The position numbers were made by a program, and so were the translations under genes. Under the pieces are notes generated by a model that was not told the DNA's origin, searched no databases, and saw nothing but the letters and a program-made list of their open reading frames with translations. Shown piece by piece: positions 1-9,856 of a stretch of 64,000 nt of DNA. The stretch comes from Flavilitoribacter nigricans DSM 23189 = NBRC 102662 (lineage in GTDB: Bacteria; Bacteroidota; Bacteroidia; Chitinophagales; Saprospiraceae): positions 1 through 64,000 of the forward strand of contig NZ_PDUD01000055.1 in the NCBI RefSeq assembly GCF_002646595.1. The letters are read 5' to 3'. The first letter of the stretch is position 1, and every line of letters starts with the position of its first letter.

Positions 1-112
1 TTCCTTTGAAGATTTCTTCTGATCTTTGTTCTGATTTCATGGCTTCGGATTTTTGTGTAAGAGTTCTTTCTTTTCTCTTAACGTTTGATCCGAAGCCTTT
101 TGCAATTATCGG

Positions 113-164
113 TACTCCCGGTCTCCCGGTCTCCCGGTCTCCCAGTCTCCCAGTCTCCCAGTCT
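113..164. repeat. Octamer tandem repeat GTCTCCC(G/A)
   Basis: About six head-to-tail copies of an 8-base unit, GTCTCCCG changing to GTCTCCCA, lie about 40 bases beyond the stop of the cupin gene on the minus strand. The same octamer recurs once in the convergent gap near 50420-50430. It is probably a slippage-prone minisatellite. A 60-codon open frame across it is repeat-derived and not credible as a gene. The rest of positions 1-204 shows nothing else recognisable. Confidence 0.8.
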
Positions 165-204
165 TTCTCATTCTATTCAATAGTATGAGAAAGAATCTGG
201 CGCT

Positions 205-609
205 CTATTTTCGTAGATGAGCGTAGTCCGGATGATCGGATTCATCGATCGTTCCGGCTCCCCAACCGGCGGCAGGTGATAACACTGCTAAAAATTCCAG
301 TTCTTCATCACCGGCATTATAGGTGGCGTGAATGACATCGGGAGCTATGTAGACCGAATCACCGGTTTCCATAAATTGCATCTCGTCCTCCACCCACTGT
401 TCAGCCCGTCCTTTGATCACATAAAGGATCTCGTTCATCTCCGGGTGCCGGTGAAAAGGATGTCCACCGCCAACGGGTACCACAACTTTCACCAGTATGG
501 TCTCTGCCTGCTGACTGATCTCCGGATTGAAGTGCCAGTAATGGTCCCGACCGGAGACCTGCTCTTTTTCGATCAGATCCGCCTTGGTAAATTTCCAATA
601 GGAATCCAT
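205..609 (-). CDS. Cupin-domain protein
   Basis: A 134-residue single-domain cupin. The first cupin motif is visible at about residues 48-66 (GGGHPFHRHPEMNEILYV, with metal-ligand His and Glu), and the second at about 83-95 (GDSVYIAPDVIHA). Such small beta-barrels bind a metal and act as dioxygenases, isomerases or sugar/acid sensors; the substrate cannot be read from sequence. The ATG lies only 8 bases after the stop of the PEP-hydrolase-like gene, so it is the last gene of a minus-strand operon with the TIM-barrel and UPF0261 genes. That suggests a shared small-molecule pathway. Family assignment is firm, function open. Confidence 0.85.
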   Translation of the reverse strand: MDSYWKFTKADLIEKEQVSGRDHYWHFNPEISQQAETILVKVVVPVGGGHPFHRHPEMNEILYVIKGRAEQWVEDEMQFMETGDSVYIAPDVIHATYNAGDEELEFLAVLSPAAGWGAGTIDESDHPDYAHLRK

Positions 610-617
610 AAATAGAT

Positions 618-1478
618 TTACTTCAGGGTTAGCGATTTGAATCGTTTAGTCAGATCGGTCAGAGATTGTTCTACACCCATACGCTCGATGGAGGAGGCTC
701 CTACGAATCCGTGCGCATCCGTCCGGTCCAGAATGATCCGTACGTCGTCCGGAGTATTGACCGGCCCGCCGTGGGCGAGGAAAAAAGTATCCGGATTGGA
801 CTTTTTCACCGCGTCGATGATGGCCTGGGTTTGCTCTACTGCACTGTCCATGTCAACGGTCGCATTCACCACACCGATCGAACCACCTACCGTGGTACCA
901 ACGTGGGCGATAATGGCGTCGGCACCGGCGTCCGCCATTTGCACCGCTTCCTCGGGTTTGGCTACGTAAACGATGGAGAACAGGTCCATCTTGGTGGCCA
1001 GGCCTACCATTTCCACCTCTTTCTGGAAGCTCATACCGGTTTCTTCGAGTACGTTCCGGAAATGCCCGTCCACAATACTATGGGTGGGGAAATTGTTAAC
1101 TCCCGAGAATCCCATATCCTTAACCTGTCCGAGAAAATGCCACATCCGGCGGCGAGGATCGCTGCCGTGGACCCCACAGATCACGGGGATCTCCTCCACA
1201 ACGGGCAGTACTTCAAATTCACCGATCTCCATCGCTACTGCATTGGCGTCACCGTAGGCCATGAGGCCGGCCGTAGAACCGTGACCTGACATGCGGAAAC
1301 GTCCGGAATTGTAGATGATGATCAGATCGGCGCCGCCTTTTTCAATAAACTTGGCACTGATCCCCGTTCCGGCTCCGGCGGCTATGATCGCCCGGTTTTG
1401 ATCCAGTGTAGCTTGTAATCGATCTCTTACTTCCTGTTTGGTATACGGGTTTCCCTTTCCCGTCCATGGATTTGGCAT
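618..1478 (-). CDS. Phosphoenolpyruvate hydrolase-like TIM-barrel protein
   Basis: A 286-residue cytoplasmic protein of the PEP_hydrolase family. An early segment AAGAGTGISAKFIEKGGAD is followed by the characteristic IIYNSGRFRMSGHGS stretch (about residues 54-68), and late segments ADAIIAHVGTT and FVGASSIERM complete a typical phosphate-binding barrel. The family is annotated from weak hydrolase evidence and its true substrate is unclear. The gene sits 73 bases downstream of the UPF0261 gene and 8 bases before the cupin. In plant Tm-1 proteins a UPF0261 domain is fused to a domain of this family, so the pair here looks like the split form. Confidence 0.85.
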   Translation of the reverse strand: MPNPWTGKGNPYTKQEVRDRLQATLDQNRAIIAAGAGTGISAKFIEKGGADLIIIYNSGRFRMSGHGSTAGLMAYGDANAVAMEIGEFEVLPVVEEIPVICGVHGSDPRRRMWHFLGQVKDMGFSGVNNFPTHSIVDGHFRNVLEETGMSFQKEVEMVGLATKMDLFSIVYVAKPEEAVQMADAGADAIIAHVGTTVGGSIGVVNATVDMDSAVEQTQAIIDAVKKSNPDTFFLAHGGPVNTPDDVRIILDRTDAHGFVGASSIERMGVEQSLTDLTKRFKSLTLK

Positions 1479-1551
1479 AGTTATATTTTTGTTTAATAGA
1501 TTTTTTATAAAAATGGGGGTGTTGGATGATCTTCGGGCGATGGGCCTTACC

Positions 1552-2793
1552 TCATTTTCGGAGCATGGCCAGCAGAGTAGCTACCGCCCGTTCGGCGAAT
1601 TCCACATCATTAATGTTGGCATCAACTTCCGCTACCGGAGTAGTGGGTCGAATATTTTCTTTGATCGCCCCGAATAATGCGGCATCGGCCTGGGGATCAT
1701 AAAACGATTCGCCCTGGCTACTGATCTTGGAAATTCCCCCTAAGGGCAGTAGAATAGCGACCTGATCCCTGGCCTCGTTTAATTTTTCAGCAATAGACCT
1801 TCCCAGGATCCGGTTTTCCTCCACATTAGTACGCATCAGCGTTACGTCCGGGGCCCAGCTGAACAACTGGCGGGACTGGAATTTTTCCGGCACGGTATCC
1901 ATATGACCGTAATTGACCATGTCCAGGCAGCCGGGTACCACCACCTGTGGAATACCCGTTTGGGCGGCGGCGGTGAGTCGGTCCGGACCGGCACTACAGA
2001 TCCCATCACACAGGTCATCTGCCAGTTCGGTAGTGGTAATATCGAGTAGGGCATCAAAGAATCCTTCGCGGATCAGGGCTTCCATTGTTCTTCCACCCAC
2101 GCCCACGGAGTGAAAAGCCAGTACTTCGTAACCTTCCTGCTTGAGTAAGCGGGTACAGTGCTCGACACAGGGCGTCGTATTGCCGAACATACTGATGGCG
2201 ATCGTGCCGGCCGCATGTTCAGCGGTCGGTCGGGGGGCGGTCATCATACCGTAGATGGCACCGGCAGCCTGACTGATCAGCAACCGACTGATGCGGTTCA
2301 GACCCGCAACGTCCACTACGGACGGCATCAGGGTAATATCTCTGGTGCCTACCTGGCGGGAAAGGTCTTTTGCGGCTACCGTACTCAGGCAAAGCTTGGG
2401 CATACCGATGGGAAGCGCCTGCATGGCCAGTAGGGCCATATAGGTTCCGCCCCCGCCACCCATACTTATGGCACCGTCTATCTCTCCTTTAGCAAGCAGA
2501 CCGGAAATGATGCCGGCGGCTCCCTGTCCCATCTTTTGCACCACCAGATTGCGGTCGTTCGAATTTTTGAGGGCTTCCAGTTCGCAGTCGTTCTGTTGGG
2601 CTACGCTTTCGGCGCTGATACTTATCGGAAAGTCGACAGCAACATCCTGTACGCCGGTATTGATACTGATCACCCGGGCTCCCAGCGTCGACAAACAGTT
2701 ATACAGATATTGAAAATCCTCACCTTTGGTGTCGAAACAGCCCAACATGACGACGGTCGGCTGCTTGGTGGTTTCGTTTGATGTGTTTGCCAT
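1552..2793 (-). CDS. UPF0261 / Tm-1-like ATP-binding domain protein
   Basis: A 413-residue protein matching the UPF0261 (Tm-1-like) family over its whole length. Visible signatures are the N-terminal VVMLGCFDTKGEDFQYL, the glycine-rich GAISMGGGGGTYMALLAMQ at about residues 128-146, and VVVPGCLDMVNYG in the C-terminal half. The tomato Tm-1 N-terminal domain of this family binds ATP and inhibits a viral helicase, but the bacterial role is unknown. It is the first gene of the operon leading to the PEP-hydrolase-like and cupin genes. There is no signal peptide, so it should be cytoplasmic. The nucleotide-related role is inferred from family knowledge only. Confidence 0.85.
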   Translation of the reverse strand: MANTSNETTKQPTVVMLGCFDTKGEDFQYLYNCLSTLGARVISINTGVQDVAVDFPISISAESVAQQNDCELEALKNSNDRNLVVQKMGQGAAGIISGLLAKGEIDGAISMGGGGGTYMALLAMQALPIGMPKLCLSTVAAKDLSRQVGTRDITLMPSVVDVAGLNRISRLLISQAAGAIYGMMTAPRPTAEHAAGTIAISMFGNTTPCVEHCTRLLKQEGYEVLAFHSVGVGGRTMEALIREGFFDALLDITTTELADDLCDGICSAGPDRLTAAAQTGIPQVVVPGCLDMVNYGHMDTVPEKFQSRQLFSWAPDVTLMRTNVEENRILGRSIAEKLNEARDQVAILLPLGGISKISSQGESFYDPQADAALFGAIKENIRPTTPVAEVDANINDVEFAERAVATLLAMLRK

Positions 2794-2890
2794 ATATTTT
2801 CGAAAGATTCAGCTTTATAGTAGTACCTGCGGAAAGGGTGTCCAAAATCCTTATCGAACTTGACGGAACTTGGAGAGCAACCAATTACCT

Positions 2891-3880
2891 TTAATTATTG
2901 ATCAGCTCGTACAGCGCATCCAGGTTGGGTTCCAGGATGATCTCCGTACGGCGATTCTGCGCTTTCCCCTGGGCCGTTTCATTCGTAGCTACCGGGAAAT
3001 ACTCGCCTCTGCCGGAGGCGGTGACCCGTTTGGGGTCTACGCCGTTTTTCGTGAGTTCTTTCACGATGCTGGTAGCGCGCCCCACGCTGAGATCCCAGTT
3101 GAAATTGGCGTCACCATCCGAATCGGTATGTCCCTCCACGGTGATATTGATATCGGGATTGGCGGTTAATACCTCCGCTACTTTGGCCAGTGCATTACGA
3201 CCGGCGGAGTTGATGGTTTTGCTGCCCGAAGAGAACAGCAGGTTTTGACTCAGCGATACGTACACCTTCCCGTTCTTTTCGGTAACCTGCAGATCGGTGG
3301 CGGAAAAGCCCAGCAGGGCCTGGTTGACCCTCTCCCGCAGGGCGGTCAGTTTGGCATCTTTTTCGGCAATAGCGCTTTCCAGCTCCCGTACTCTTTCTTC
3401 CCGCGATTCCAGGTCGGCGCTCAACTGATCCAAGCGGCTTTCTTTGGTGCTGGCTTCCATTTCCAGTTTGCGTAGCTGCCGTTCGCGTTGATCGAGTTCT
3501 CTCTGTTTTTCGGCCAGGGCGGTAGTCAGGGCCTGTTTTTCGTCCGAAGCGGAGGCCAGCAGTTTTTCGTTTTCCGCAATGATGCGATCGTAGCGGGCCA
3601 GGAGGTCTTTATTGGTGTTGTCCAACTGGGTGTAACGCTCCCGGGCTAATTTCAGGTCCGATTCGAGCTGTGCGATCTGACTTTCCGCACTTTTCAGCTT
3701 TACCGTGAGTGCATCCCGGGCAACGGTCGTTTCTTTGAGGCTTTGCAGGGTGTTGTTGTATTCCCGGGTCAGACGATCCTTTTCACTGGAAAGATCATCG
3801 TATTTTTTTTGGGTAACACAGCTGGTAAGCCCCCCGGAAATGAGAATAATAAGCACGAGTAGCGTTGAACTTGTTTTCAT
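2891..3880 (-). CDS. OmpA-family lipoprotein with long coiled coil
   Basis: A 329-residue envelope protein. A signal peptide ends in a lipobox (SGGLTSC, Cys at about residue 21), then a heptad-rich coiled coil runs from about 25 to 190. The C-terminal OmpA peptidoglycan-binding domain has the hallmark VEGHTDSDGDANFNWDLSVGR and the later QNRRTEI. The lipid anchor would sit in the outer membrane while the OmpA domain grips peptidoglycan, making a spacer or tether. It lies between the groEL terminator and the UPF0261 operon, all minus strand. A 21-base tandem repeat sits upstream of the start. Domain assignment is secure; the specific role is not. Confidence 0.9.
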   Translation of the reverse strand: MKTSSTLLVLIILISGGLTSCVTQKKYDDLSSEKDRLTREYNNTLQSLKETTVARDALTVKLKSAESQIAQLESDLKLARERYTQLDNTNKDLLARYDRIIAENEKLLASASDEKQALTTALAEKQRELDQRERQLRKLEMEASTKESRLDQLSADLESREERVRELESAIAEKDAKLTALRERVNQALLGFSATDLQVTEKNGKVYVSLSQNLLFSSGSKTINSAGRNALAKVAEVLTANPDINITVEGHTDSDGDANFNWDLSVGRATSIVKELTKNGVDPKRVTASGRGEYFPVATNETAQGKAQNRRTEIILEPNLDALYELINN

Positions 3881-3944
3881 GTGTTAGTCGGTTTTGATCA
3901 ATTTTTGACTTGTATGATACGCAAAAGAAGTAATTGTCGACTGG

Positions 3945-3986
3945 TTTTTCTAGTCGATTTGATGCTTTTTCTAGTCAATTTGATCC
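3945..3986. repeat. Two 21-base direct repeats upstream of the OmpA-type gene
   Basis: Two adjacent near-identical 21-mers occupy 3945-3965 and 3966-3986, each beginning TTTTTCTAGTC and ending in GATTTGATGC or AATTTGATCC, followed by a partial third copy. They lie about 65-105 bases upstream of the OmpA-type lipoprotein start, within the distance of a promoter or operator. A regulatory role is inference; they could be a simple duplication. Confidence 0.6.
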
Positions 3987-3997
3987 TTTTTCCGGTC

Positions 3998-4038
3998 TTT
4001 TAAAAAGAAAAACCCCCGACATGCGAACATGTCGGGGG
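3998..4038 (-). terminator. groEL rho-independent terminator
   Basis: A perfect 11-bp stem (CCCCCGACATG at 4013-4023 with CATGTCGGGGG at 4028-4038) closes a CGAA tetraloop. Read on the minus strand the stem is followed by a T-rich run (TTTTTCTTTTT). It lies 49 bases past the groEL stop codon. Confidence 0.92.
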
Positions 4039-4087
4039 TAATTTTCTGAAAAGGGATCGTACCCTTTTCGGTTCAGTTTATCCGGTA

Positions 4088-5731
<1,644 letters not shown>

Positions 5732-5822
5732 CTAGTTATTTAAAATTATTGGATTTGTAATTGCAGGAACCGATTGGAATGTGTGTGCAGGCCGGTTCGG
5801 CCCTTTTGACCGGCCGATGGTC

Positions 5823-6095
5823 TTACGACAGAATAACGAGAATATCGTCTTCCCGCATGATGAGGTAGTCCGTTCCTTCGTAGTTCAGCTCCTGGCCGGA
5901 ATACTTACCGTAGAGTACGATGTCTCCGACCTGAACGGTCATCAGGTTGCCGTCTTTGCCGGGGCCAACCGCAACTACTTCACCGCGCTGTGGTTTTTCC
6001 TTCGCCGTATCCGGAATGATGATACCACCTTTGGTTTTCTCTTCAGCCGGTGCCGGCTTGATAACAACTCTGTCGTTAATAGGCTTCATATTCAT
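5823..6095 (-). CDS. groES: Co-chaperonin GroES (10 kDa)
   Basis: A 90-residue co-chaperonin. Visible are the N-terminal [20 protein letters not shown] strand plus mobile-loop region, the roof segment [10 protein letters not shown], and the C-terminal [13 protein letters not shown]. It caps the GroEL ring and closes the folding chamber. It is first in the groES-groEL operon. A second Met two codons downstream is an alternative start. The region upstream lacks the CIRCE inverted repeat, so HrcA control is not supported; it instead carries several TGnCA-type half sites (6199-6300). Confidence 0.98.
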   Translation of the reverse strand: MNMKPINDRVVIKPAPAEEKTKGGIIIPDTAKEKPQRGEVVAVGPGKDGNLMTVQVGDIVLYGKYSGQELNYEGTDYLIMREDDILVILS

Positions 6096-6198
6096 GTTTT
6101 GCGTATATTAAATTCGTTTAAACTTTATGAAATCTAATGTAAAAAGGCAGACAAGCTGACAGACAACGAGCCCAGCCTCTAAACACATAGCATAGGTC

Positions 6199-6300
6199 AT
6201 GCCAAAATGGAGGAACTGACAAATTTGCAGCTTTGGCCCATCAGCAGTCACAAAAACCCCTTCTGGTCGAAAAAACTGTCATTTATGTTGACAATTTGAC
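6199..6300 (-). promoter_or_regulatory. Candidate heat-shock control region of groESL
   Basis: Repeated TGnCA/TGnCA-like half sites crowd this gap: TGCCAAAATGG near 6200, CTGACAAATTTGCAG near 6216, and TGTCATTTATGTTGACA near 6278 followed by another TTTGACA. They lie 100-205 bases upstream of groES, with no CIRCE element. No clear TAnnTTTG promoter is seen on the minus strand. The pattern may be an operator or an alternative-sigma promoter; that is inference. Positions 6096-6318 hold no gene. Confidence 0.3.
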
Positions 6301-6318
6301 AAGCTTGGTCGAAAACAA

Positions 6319-6355
6319 AAAAAGACCTGGCAGCTAATTTCTGCCAGGTCTTTTT
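6319..6355 (-). terminator. secG terminator, T tracts on both sides
   Basis: A stem of AGACCTGGCAG (6323-6333) and CTGCCAGGTCT (6341-6351) with a 7-base loop is flanked by A and T runs that extend the pairing. On the minus strand it ends in a long T run and lies about 45 bases past the secG stop. The symmetry means it could also stop plus-strand readthrough. Confidence 0.9.
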
Positions 6356-6400
6356 GAGTGATCTGCTATATACAAATAACTAGACGTTATTGGGTATGGC

Positions 6401-6652
6401 TTACAGATCGATCGCACCACCAGTACTACCCACCATGCGGGCAGCGATAATGCAAAGCACAAAAAGTGCGATTGCCAGGTACCAGGTGATCTTTTCAATG
6501 AAATCAGTTTGTTTGGATGCACCAAACATCTGATTGGCTTGGCTGCCACCGAAAGTGGAGTCAATACCGCCACCCTTTGGATTCTGGATCAACACAGCGC
6601 CCATCAACAAAAGACATACCAAGGCGATCAGTAGGATAATTCCGGTTAGCAT
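6401..6652 (-). CDS. secG: Preprotein translocase subunit SecG
   Basis: An 83-residue inner-membrane subunit of the SecYEG translocon. Two membrane segments are visible, about residues 3-22 (ILLIALVCLLLMGAVLIQN) and 56-76, separated by the conserved cytoplasmic NPKGGGIDSTFGG and FGA motifs. It assists SecA-driven export. Its start is 3 bases after the stop of the upstream TPR gene, so translation is probably coupled. A terminator follows. Length and motifs fit the Bacteroidota SecG family well. Confidence 0.95.
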   Translation of the reverse strand: MLTGIILLIALVCLLLMGAVLIQNPKGGGIDSTFGGSQANQMFGASKQTDFIEKITWYLAIALFVLCIIAARMVGSTGGAIDL

Positions 6653-6655
6653 CGT

Positions 6656-7834
6656 TTATAAATTTTTAATTGCGTCAATTTTGGCCGCAAAGTAAGTATT
6701 TTTTTCGGGAATTAGCAAACTTAGGTGCTCGTACATTTTAATTGCCCGTTCGTACTGGTGTTGCTGCACCAGCAACCCGGCCAGGGTTTCACTGGCTACG
6801 CCCAGATCTTCCCGCACACTTTCCTCGGCTACTTTTTTAGCACCGGGGCCGGTTTCGACGGGTACCGGAGGGGGTGGGGGAGGCGGCGGTATCTCTTTTT
6901 CCAGCGGACGCCGGTACCGCTTTTTGTAACTTTGGAACTTGGATTTCGGGGTTGGGGCCATTACCGGTCTGCTGACCGCCGGAGCTGCCGTTCTGGCCGG
7001 AGCCGGAGTGATCTCCCATTCCAGCACCGCCACGTTCTCGCGTTCTTCCCACCATTCCAGTACCGCCACGTTTGCCGCTACACAATCCGCGATCAGGGCT
7101 TCGGACAGCTGATAGGAAATGACCGGTTTCGGCGTTTTAACTACCCTCACCGGCGGTGACCAGGTCTGGGTAAAGCCAACAATGGCACCCAGGTCGGCCA
7201 TGAGCGTTGCGGGCAGGGCAAAGGCCGGCACAACGGCCGCTGCATCCGGGATGCCGATCTGCGAATCTTTTACGTCTTCCGGAACGATGGGCGTTACTTC
7301 GGGAGCCGATGGTATTTCGGGTACATCCGAAAAAGATTCAGTGGGCGTCGATTCCGGCAATTCTGCATCGGAGTTTTCGCCCTGGTCCATATCCGGGACC
7401 GAAAAATCCAGATCTCCTTCCTCCTCTACCGTTTCACTGCGCGCGGAAAAATCGAATTCCAGTGAGTCAACCGCTTCGTTCTCCTCTAATTCGGTGGTAT
7501 CTACGGGGATCTTTTCCCATTCGTCATCCAGCGTGAAGAGATCCTTCAATTCCAGTATTTCGTCTTCCCCGATCGTGATCTGGGATTCGGCGGGAATGAG
7601 CTGCTCTTCGAGCATAATGCGACGCAGGTGTTTGCGGTCTACGCTGTAGGTAGCCGCCCGCGCCAGGTTCTTTTCCAGGTCCGGATGATTTTCCAGTTTG
7701 CTTTTGATCAGCAGGAGTACGTGAAAGTTGCTGCAGTACGGATACTGCATGGTCAAACTCTTGAGCTCTTCGTAGGGGAGCTGGTAAAGCCGGGAAGGAT
7801 ATTTTAGATATTCGGCGAAGTTTTCGAGATTCAT
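6656..7834 (-). CDS. TPR-containing protein with proline-rich linker
   Basis: A 392-residue cytoplasmic protein without signal peptide. The N-terminal 80 residues are helical (FAEYLKYPSRLYQLPYEEL and onward). An acidic, low-complexity middle contains a duplicated VAVLEW motif at about residues 250-267, then a poly-proline stretch (IPPPPPPPPVP) at about residue 320. A C-terminal TPR-like helix pair (LAGLLVQQHQYERAIKMYEH) completes it. Genes of this kind sit next to secG in other Bacteroidota, and the 3-base gap implies co-expression. The proline tract and TPR suggest a protein-interaction scaffold. No function is known to me. Confidence 0.75.
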   Translation of the reverse strand: MNLENFAEYLKYPSRLYQLPYEELKSLTMQYPYCSNFHVLLLIKSKLENHPDLEKNLARAATYSVDRKHLRRIMLEEQLIPAESQITIGEDEILELKDLFTLDDEWEKIPVDTTELEENEAVDSLEFDFSARSETVEEEGDLDFSVPDMDQGENSDAELPESTPTESFSDVPEIPSAPEVTPIVPEDVKDSQIGIPDAAAVVPAFALPATLMADLGAIVGFTQTWSPPVRVVKTPKPVISYQLSEALIADCVAANVAVLEWWEERENVAVLEWEITPAPARTAAPAVSRPVMAPTPKSKFQSYKKRYRRPLEKEIPPPPPPPPVPVETGPGAKKVAEESVREDLGVASETLAGLLVQQHQYERAIKMYEHLSLLIPEKNTYFAAKIDAIKNL

Positions 7835-7949
7835 GATTCCTGCTGCTGTGGATATGACCTGCCAAATTACACATTTTAAAGCTTAGAAACAATTATTATC
7901 TTGGCATTTCTTTCAAGGTGAAAATGTACAGCTTCTTTCAAGTATCAAA

Positions 7950-9146
7950 ATGAAAAATTGTATGAAAAACCACATGTTATCTGGACTGGTGGTATTGGGA
8001 ATGAGCCTGTTAATGATCAGTTGCGGTTCCGACACTACCGATTCAACCACCGAGCCGGAACCCGCAGAAACGGAACTGAAACCTCCGGCTATCGCTTTCA
8101 AACCGACGGGCAACGTCAAGGGTAAAGGCACGCAATTGTATACTTTGACCAACGGTCGGGGAATAAAAGTAGATATTTCCAACTACGGCGGTATCGTTAC
8201 TTCCATACTGGCGCCCGATAAGGACGGCAATTTCGAAGAGGTCACGCTGGGATTCGATACCCTGCGGCAGTATCTGGAAACCAATCCTTTTTTCGGAGCC
8301 CTGGTGGGGCGTTACGGTAACCGGATCGCCAAGGGCCAGTTCACGCTCGATGGTCAGACCTACAATCTGGCTAAAAACAATATGGGCAACCACCTGCACG
8401 GTGGAGAAGAAGGCTTCGATAAAGTGGTCTGGAGTCCGACCATCAAAGAAGTCAATGACCTGCCCGGTCTGGTGCTGAAGTACACCAGTGCGGACGGAGA
8501 GGAAGGCTATCCCGGCAAACTGGATATCACGGTGATGTACAGTCTGAACCAGGACAACGAGCTGAAGATCGACTACACGGCTAAAACCGATAAGCCGACC
8601 GTCGTGAATTTGACCAACCACACCTATTTCAACCTGACGGGCAACGCCAAACGGGATATTCTGGACCACGTGGTGACGATCAAGGCCAACCGCTACGTTC
8701 CCGTAGATGAGACCCTGATCCCCACCGGTGAACTGGAACGGGTGAACGACACGCCTTTTGATTTTACCCAACCTACCCGCATCGGGGATCGCATCGATGC
8801 CGATCACCAGCAGATCGAGTACGGTGGCGGTTACGATCACTGCTGGGTACTGAACCGGCCCCGCGATTCGGATGAACTGACCATGGCGGCCAAGGTACGT
8901 GAACCCAACAGCGGGCGCACCCTGGAAGTCTACACGACCGAACCGGGAGTCCAGTTCTACACCGGCAACTTCCTGGACGGAAGCCTGACGGGTATCGGTG
9001 GTGTGAAGTACGAAAAACGCTACGGTTTTTGTCTGGAAACCGAGCATTTTCCGGATAGCCCCAACCAGCCGTCCTTCCCATCTGTTGTCTTAAAACCCGG
9101 CGAGACTTACCACACCACGACGATTTATAAGTTTGGGGTGGAATGA
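7950..9146 (+). CDS. galM: Aldose 1-epimerase (galactose mutarotase), lipoprotein form
   Basis: A 398-residue mutarotase that interconverts alpha and beta anomers of aldoses. A signal peptide ends in a lipobox (LMISCGS), so unlike cytoplasmic GalM it should be lipid-anchored in the envelope. Family motifs in order are NYGGIVTSI, GRYGNRIAKGQF, NHLHGGEEGFDKVVW, TNHTYFNLTGN and the late FCLETEHFPDSPNQ that holds the catalytic Glu. The stop overlaps the rlmH start by ATGA, giving translational coupling to an unrelated ribosome enzyme. The family is firm; the periplasmic location is inferred from the lipobox. Confidence 0.93.
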   Translation: MKNCMKNHMLSGLVVLGMSLLMISCGSDTTDSTTEPEPAETELKPPAIAFKPTGNVKGKGTQLYTLTNGRGIKVDISNYGGIVTSILAPDKDGNFEEVTLGFDTLRQYLETNPFFGALVGRYGNRIAKGQFTLDGQTYNLAKNNMGNHLHGGEEGFDKVVWSPTIKEVNDLPGLVLKYTSADGEEGYPGKLDITVMYSLNQDNELKIDYTAKTDKPTVVNLTNHTYFNLTGNAKRDILDHVVTIKANRYVPVDETLIPTGELERVNDTPFDFTQPTRIGDRIDADHQQIEYGGGYDHCWVLNRPRDSDELTMAAKVREPNSGRTLEVYTTEPGVQFYTGNFLDGSLTGIGGVKYEKRYGFCLETEHFPDSPNQPSFPSVVLKPGETYHTTTIYKFGVE

Positions 9147-9616
9147 AAGTACTTTTCTGGGTAATCGGTAAGACCAATGAAAAATACCTGAACGCAGGTA
9201 TAGAGATCTATGCCAAGCGGCTGGGCCATTACCTGCCGTTTGAAATGGAAGTGTTGCCCGACGTCCGGCAGGCAAAGCACCTGAGTGCCGACCAGCTCAA
9301 GCAAAAGGAGGGGGAATACCTGCTCAACCGGCTTAAAACCGACGATCTGCTGATCCTGTTGGATGAAAATGGCAAACAGTTCGGTTCGGTCGATTTTGCG
9401 GCGTATCTGGATCGTCAGTTGCAAATGCCGTACCGGCGGCTGATCTTTCAGGTAGGCGGGGCTTTCGGTTTTTCGGATGCAGTTTACCAGCGGGCCAATG
9501 CCAAACTGGCGCTGAGCAAAATGACTTTTTCGCACCAGATGGTGCGGCTCTTTTTTCTCGAGCAACTGTACCGGGCCATGACGATACTCAGGAACGAACC
9601 GTACCATAACAGTTGA
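9143..9616 (+). CDS. rlmH: 23S rRNA (pseudouridine1915-N3) methyltransferase RlmH
   Basis: A 157-residue SPOUT-class methyltransferase of normal length. It methylates pseudouridine 1915 in helix 69 of 23S rRNA using SAM. The knot signature is visible at the C-terminus: FQVGGAFGFSDAVYQRA followed by LSKMTFSHQMVRLFFLEQLY and RNEPYHN. The N-terminus has the usual YAKRLGHYLPFEMEVLPD. It overlaps the mutarotase gene by 4 bases. Identification is secure from the trefoil-knot motifs. Confidence 0.97.
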   Translation: MKVLFWVIGKTNEKYLNAGIEIYAKRLGHYLPFEMEVLPDVRQAKHLSADQLKQKEGEYLLNRLKTDDLLILLDENGKQFGSVDFAAYLDRQLQMPYRRLIFQVGGAFGFSDAVYQRANAKLALSKMTFSHQMVRLFFLEQLYRAMTILRNEPYHNS

Positions 9617-9702
9617 ACCAGAAAGCGAGTGCAGAAAGGCGACAGTTGCCAAAGTGTGACTATCGTCATTCCCGGCACTCCTTTATAGTATAAAAGAAAA
9701 CG

Positions 9703-9786
9703 GGACCTTTTACCGCAGGAAGTCGCATCTCCGGCTTTTTGCGGTAAGAGTCCGGTCCGACGGGCCGGCCCGAACTATACGGACCG
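9703..9786. other. Intergenic hairpins after rlmH
   Basis: Two inverted repeats lie in the 240-base gap between rlmH and the rhomboid gene: TTACCGC (from 9710) with GCGGTAA (9741-9747), and CGGTCCG (9753-9759) with CGGACCG (9780-9786). Neither is followed by a convincing T tract. They may slow or process the rlmH transcript; the role is inferred. Confidence 0.35.
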
Positions 9787-9856
9787 AAGCGATTTGGGAG
9801 ATCCCCAGCTACCTGGCTTCGGGTATAGCATTAGTTAGCAAGAAAACATCCAATAA

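Noticed and set aside
6-188. A 60-codon plus-strand open frame at the window start
   Set aside because: Its second half is the GTCTCCC repeat read as a Pro/Ser-rich peptide; no RBS, domain or conservation signal.
6096-6318. CIRCE (HrcA) operator before groES
   Set aside because: No TTAGCACTC-N9-GAGTGCTAA or close variant is present.
8043-9047. A 334-codon minus-strand frame antisense to the mutarotase
   Set aside because: It shadows a clear galM gene and shows no recognisable family.
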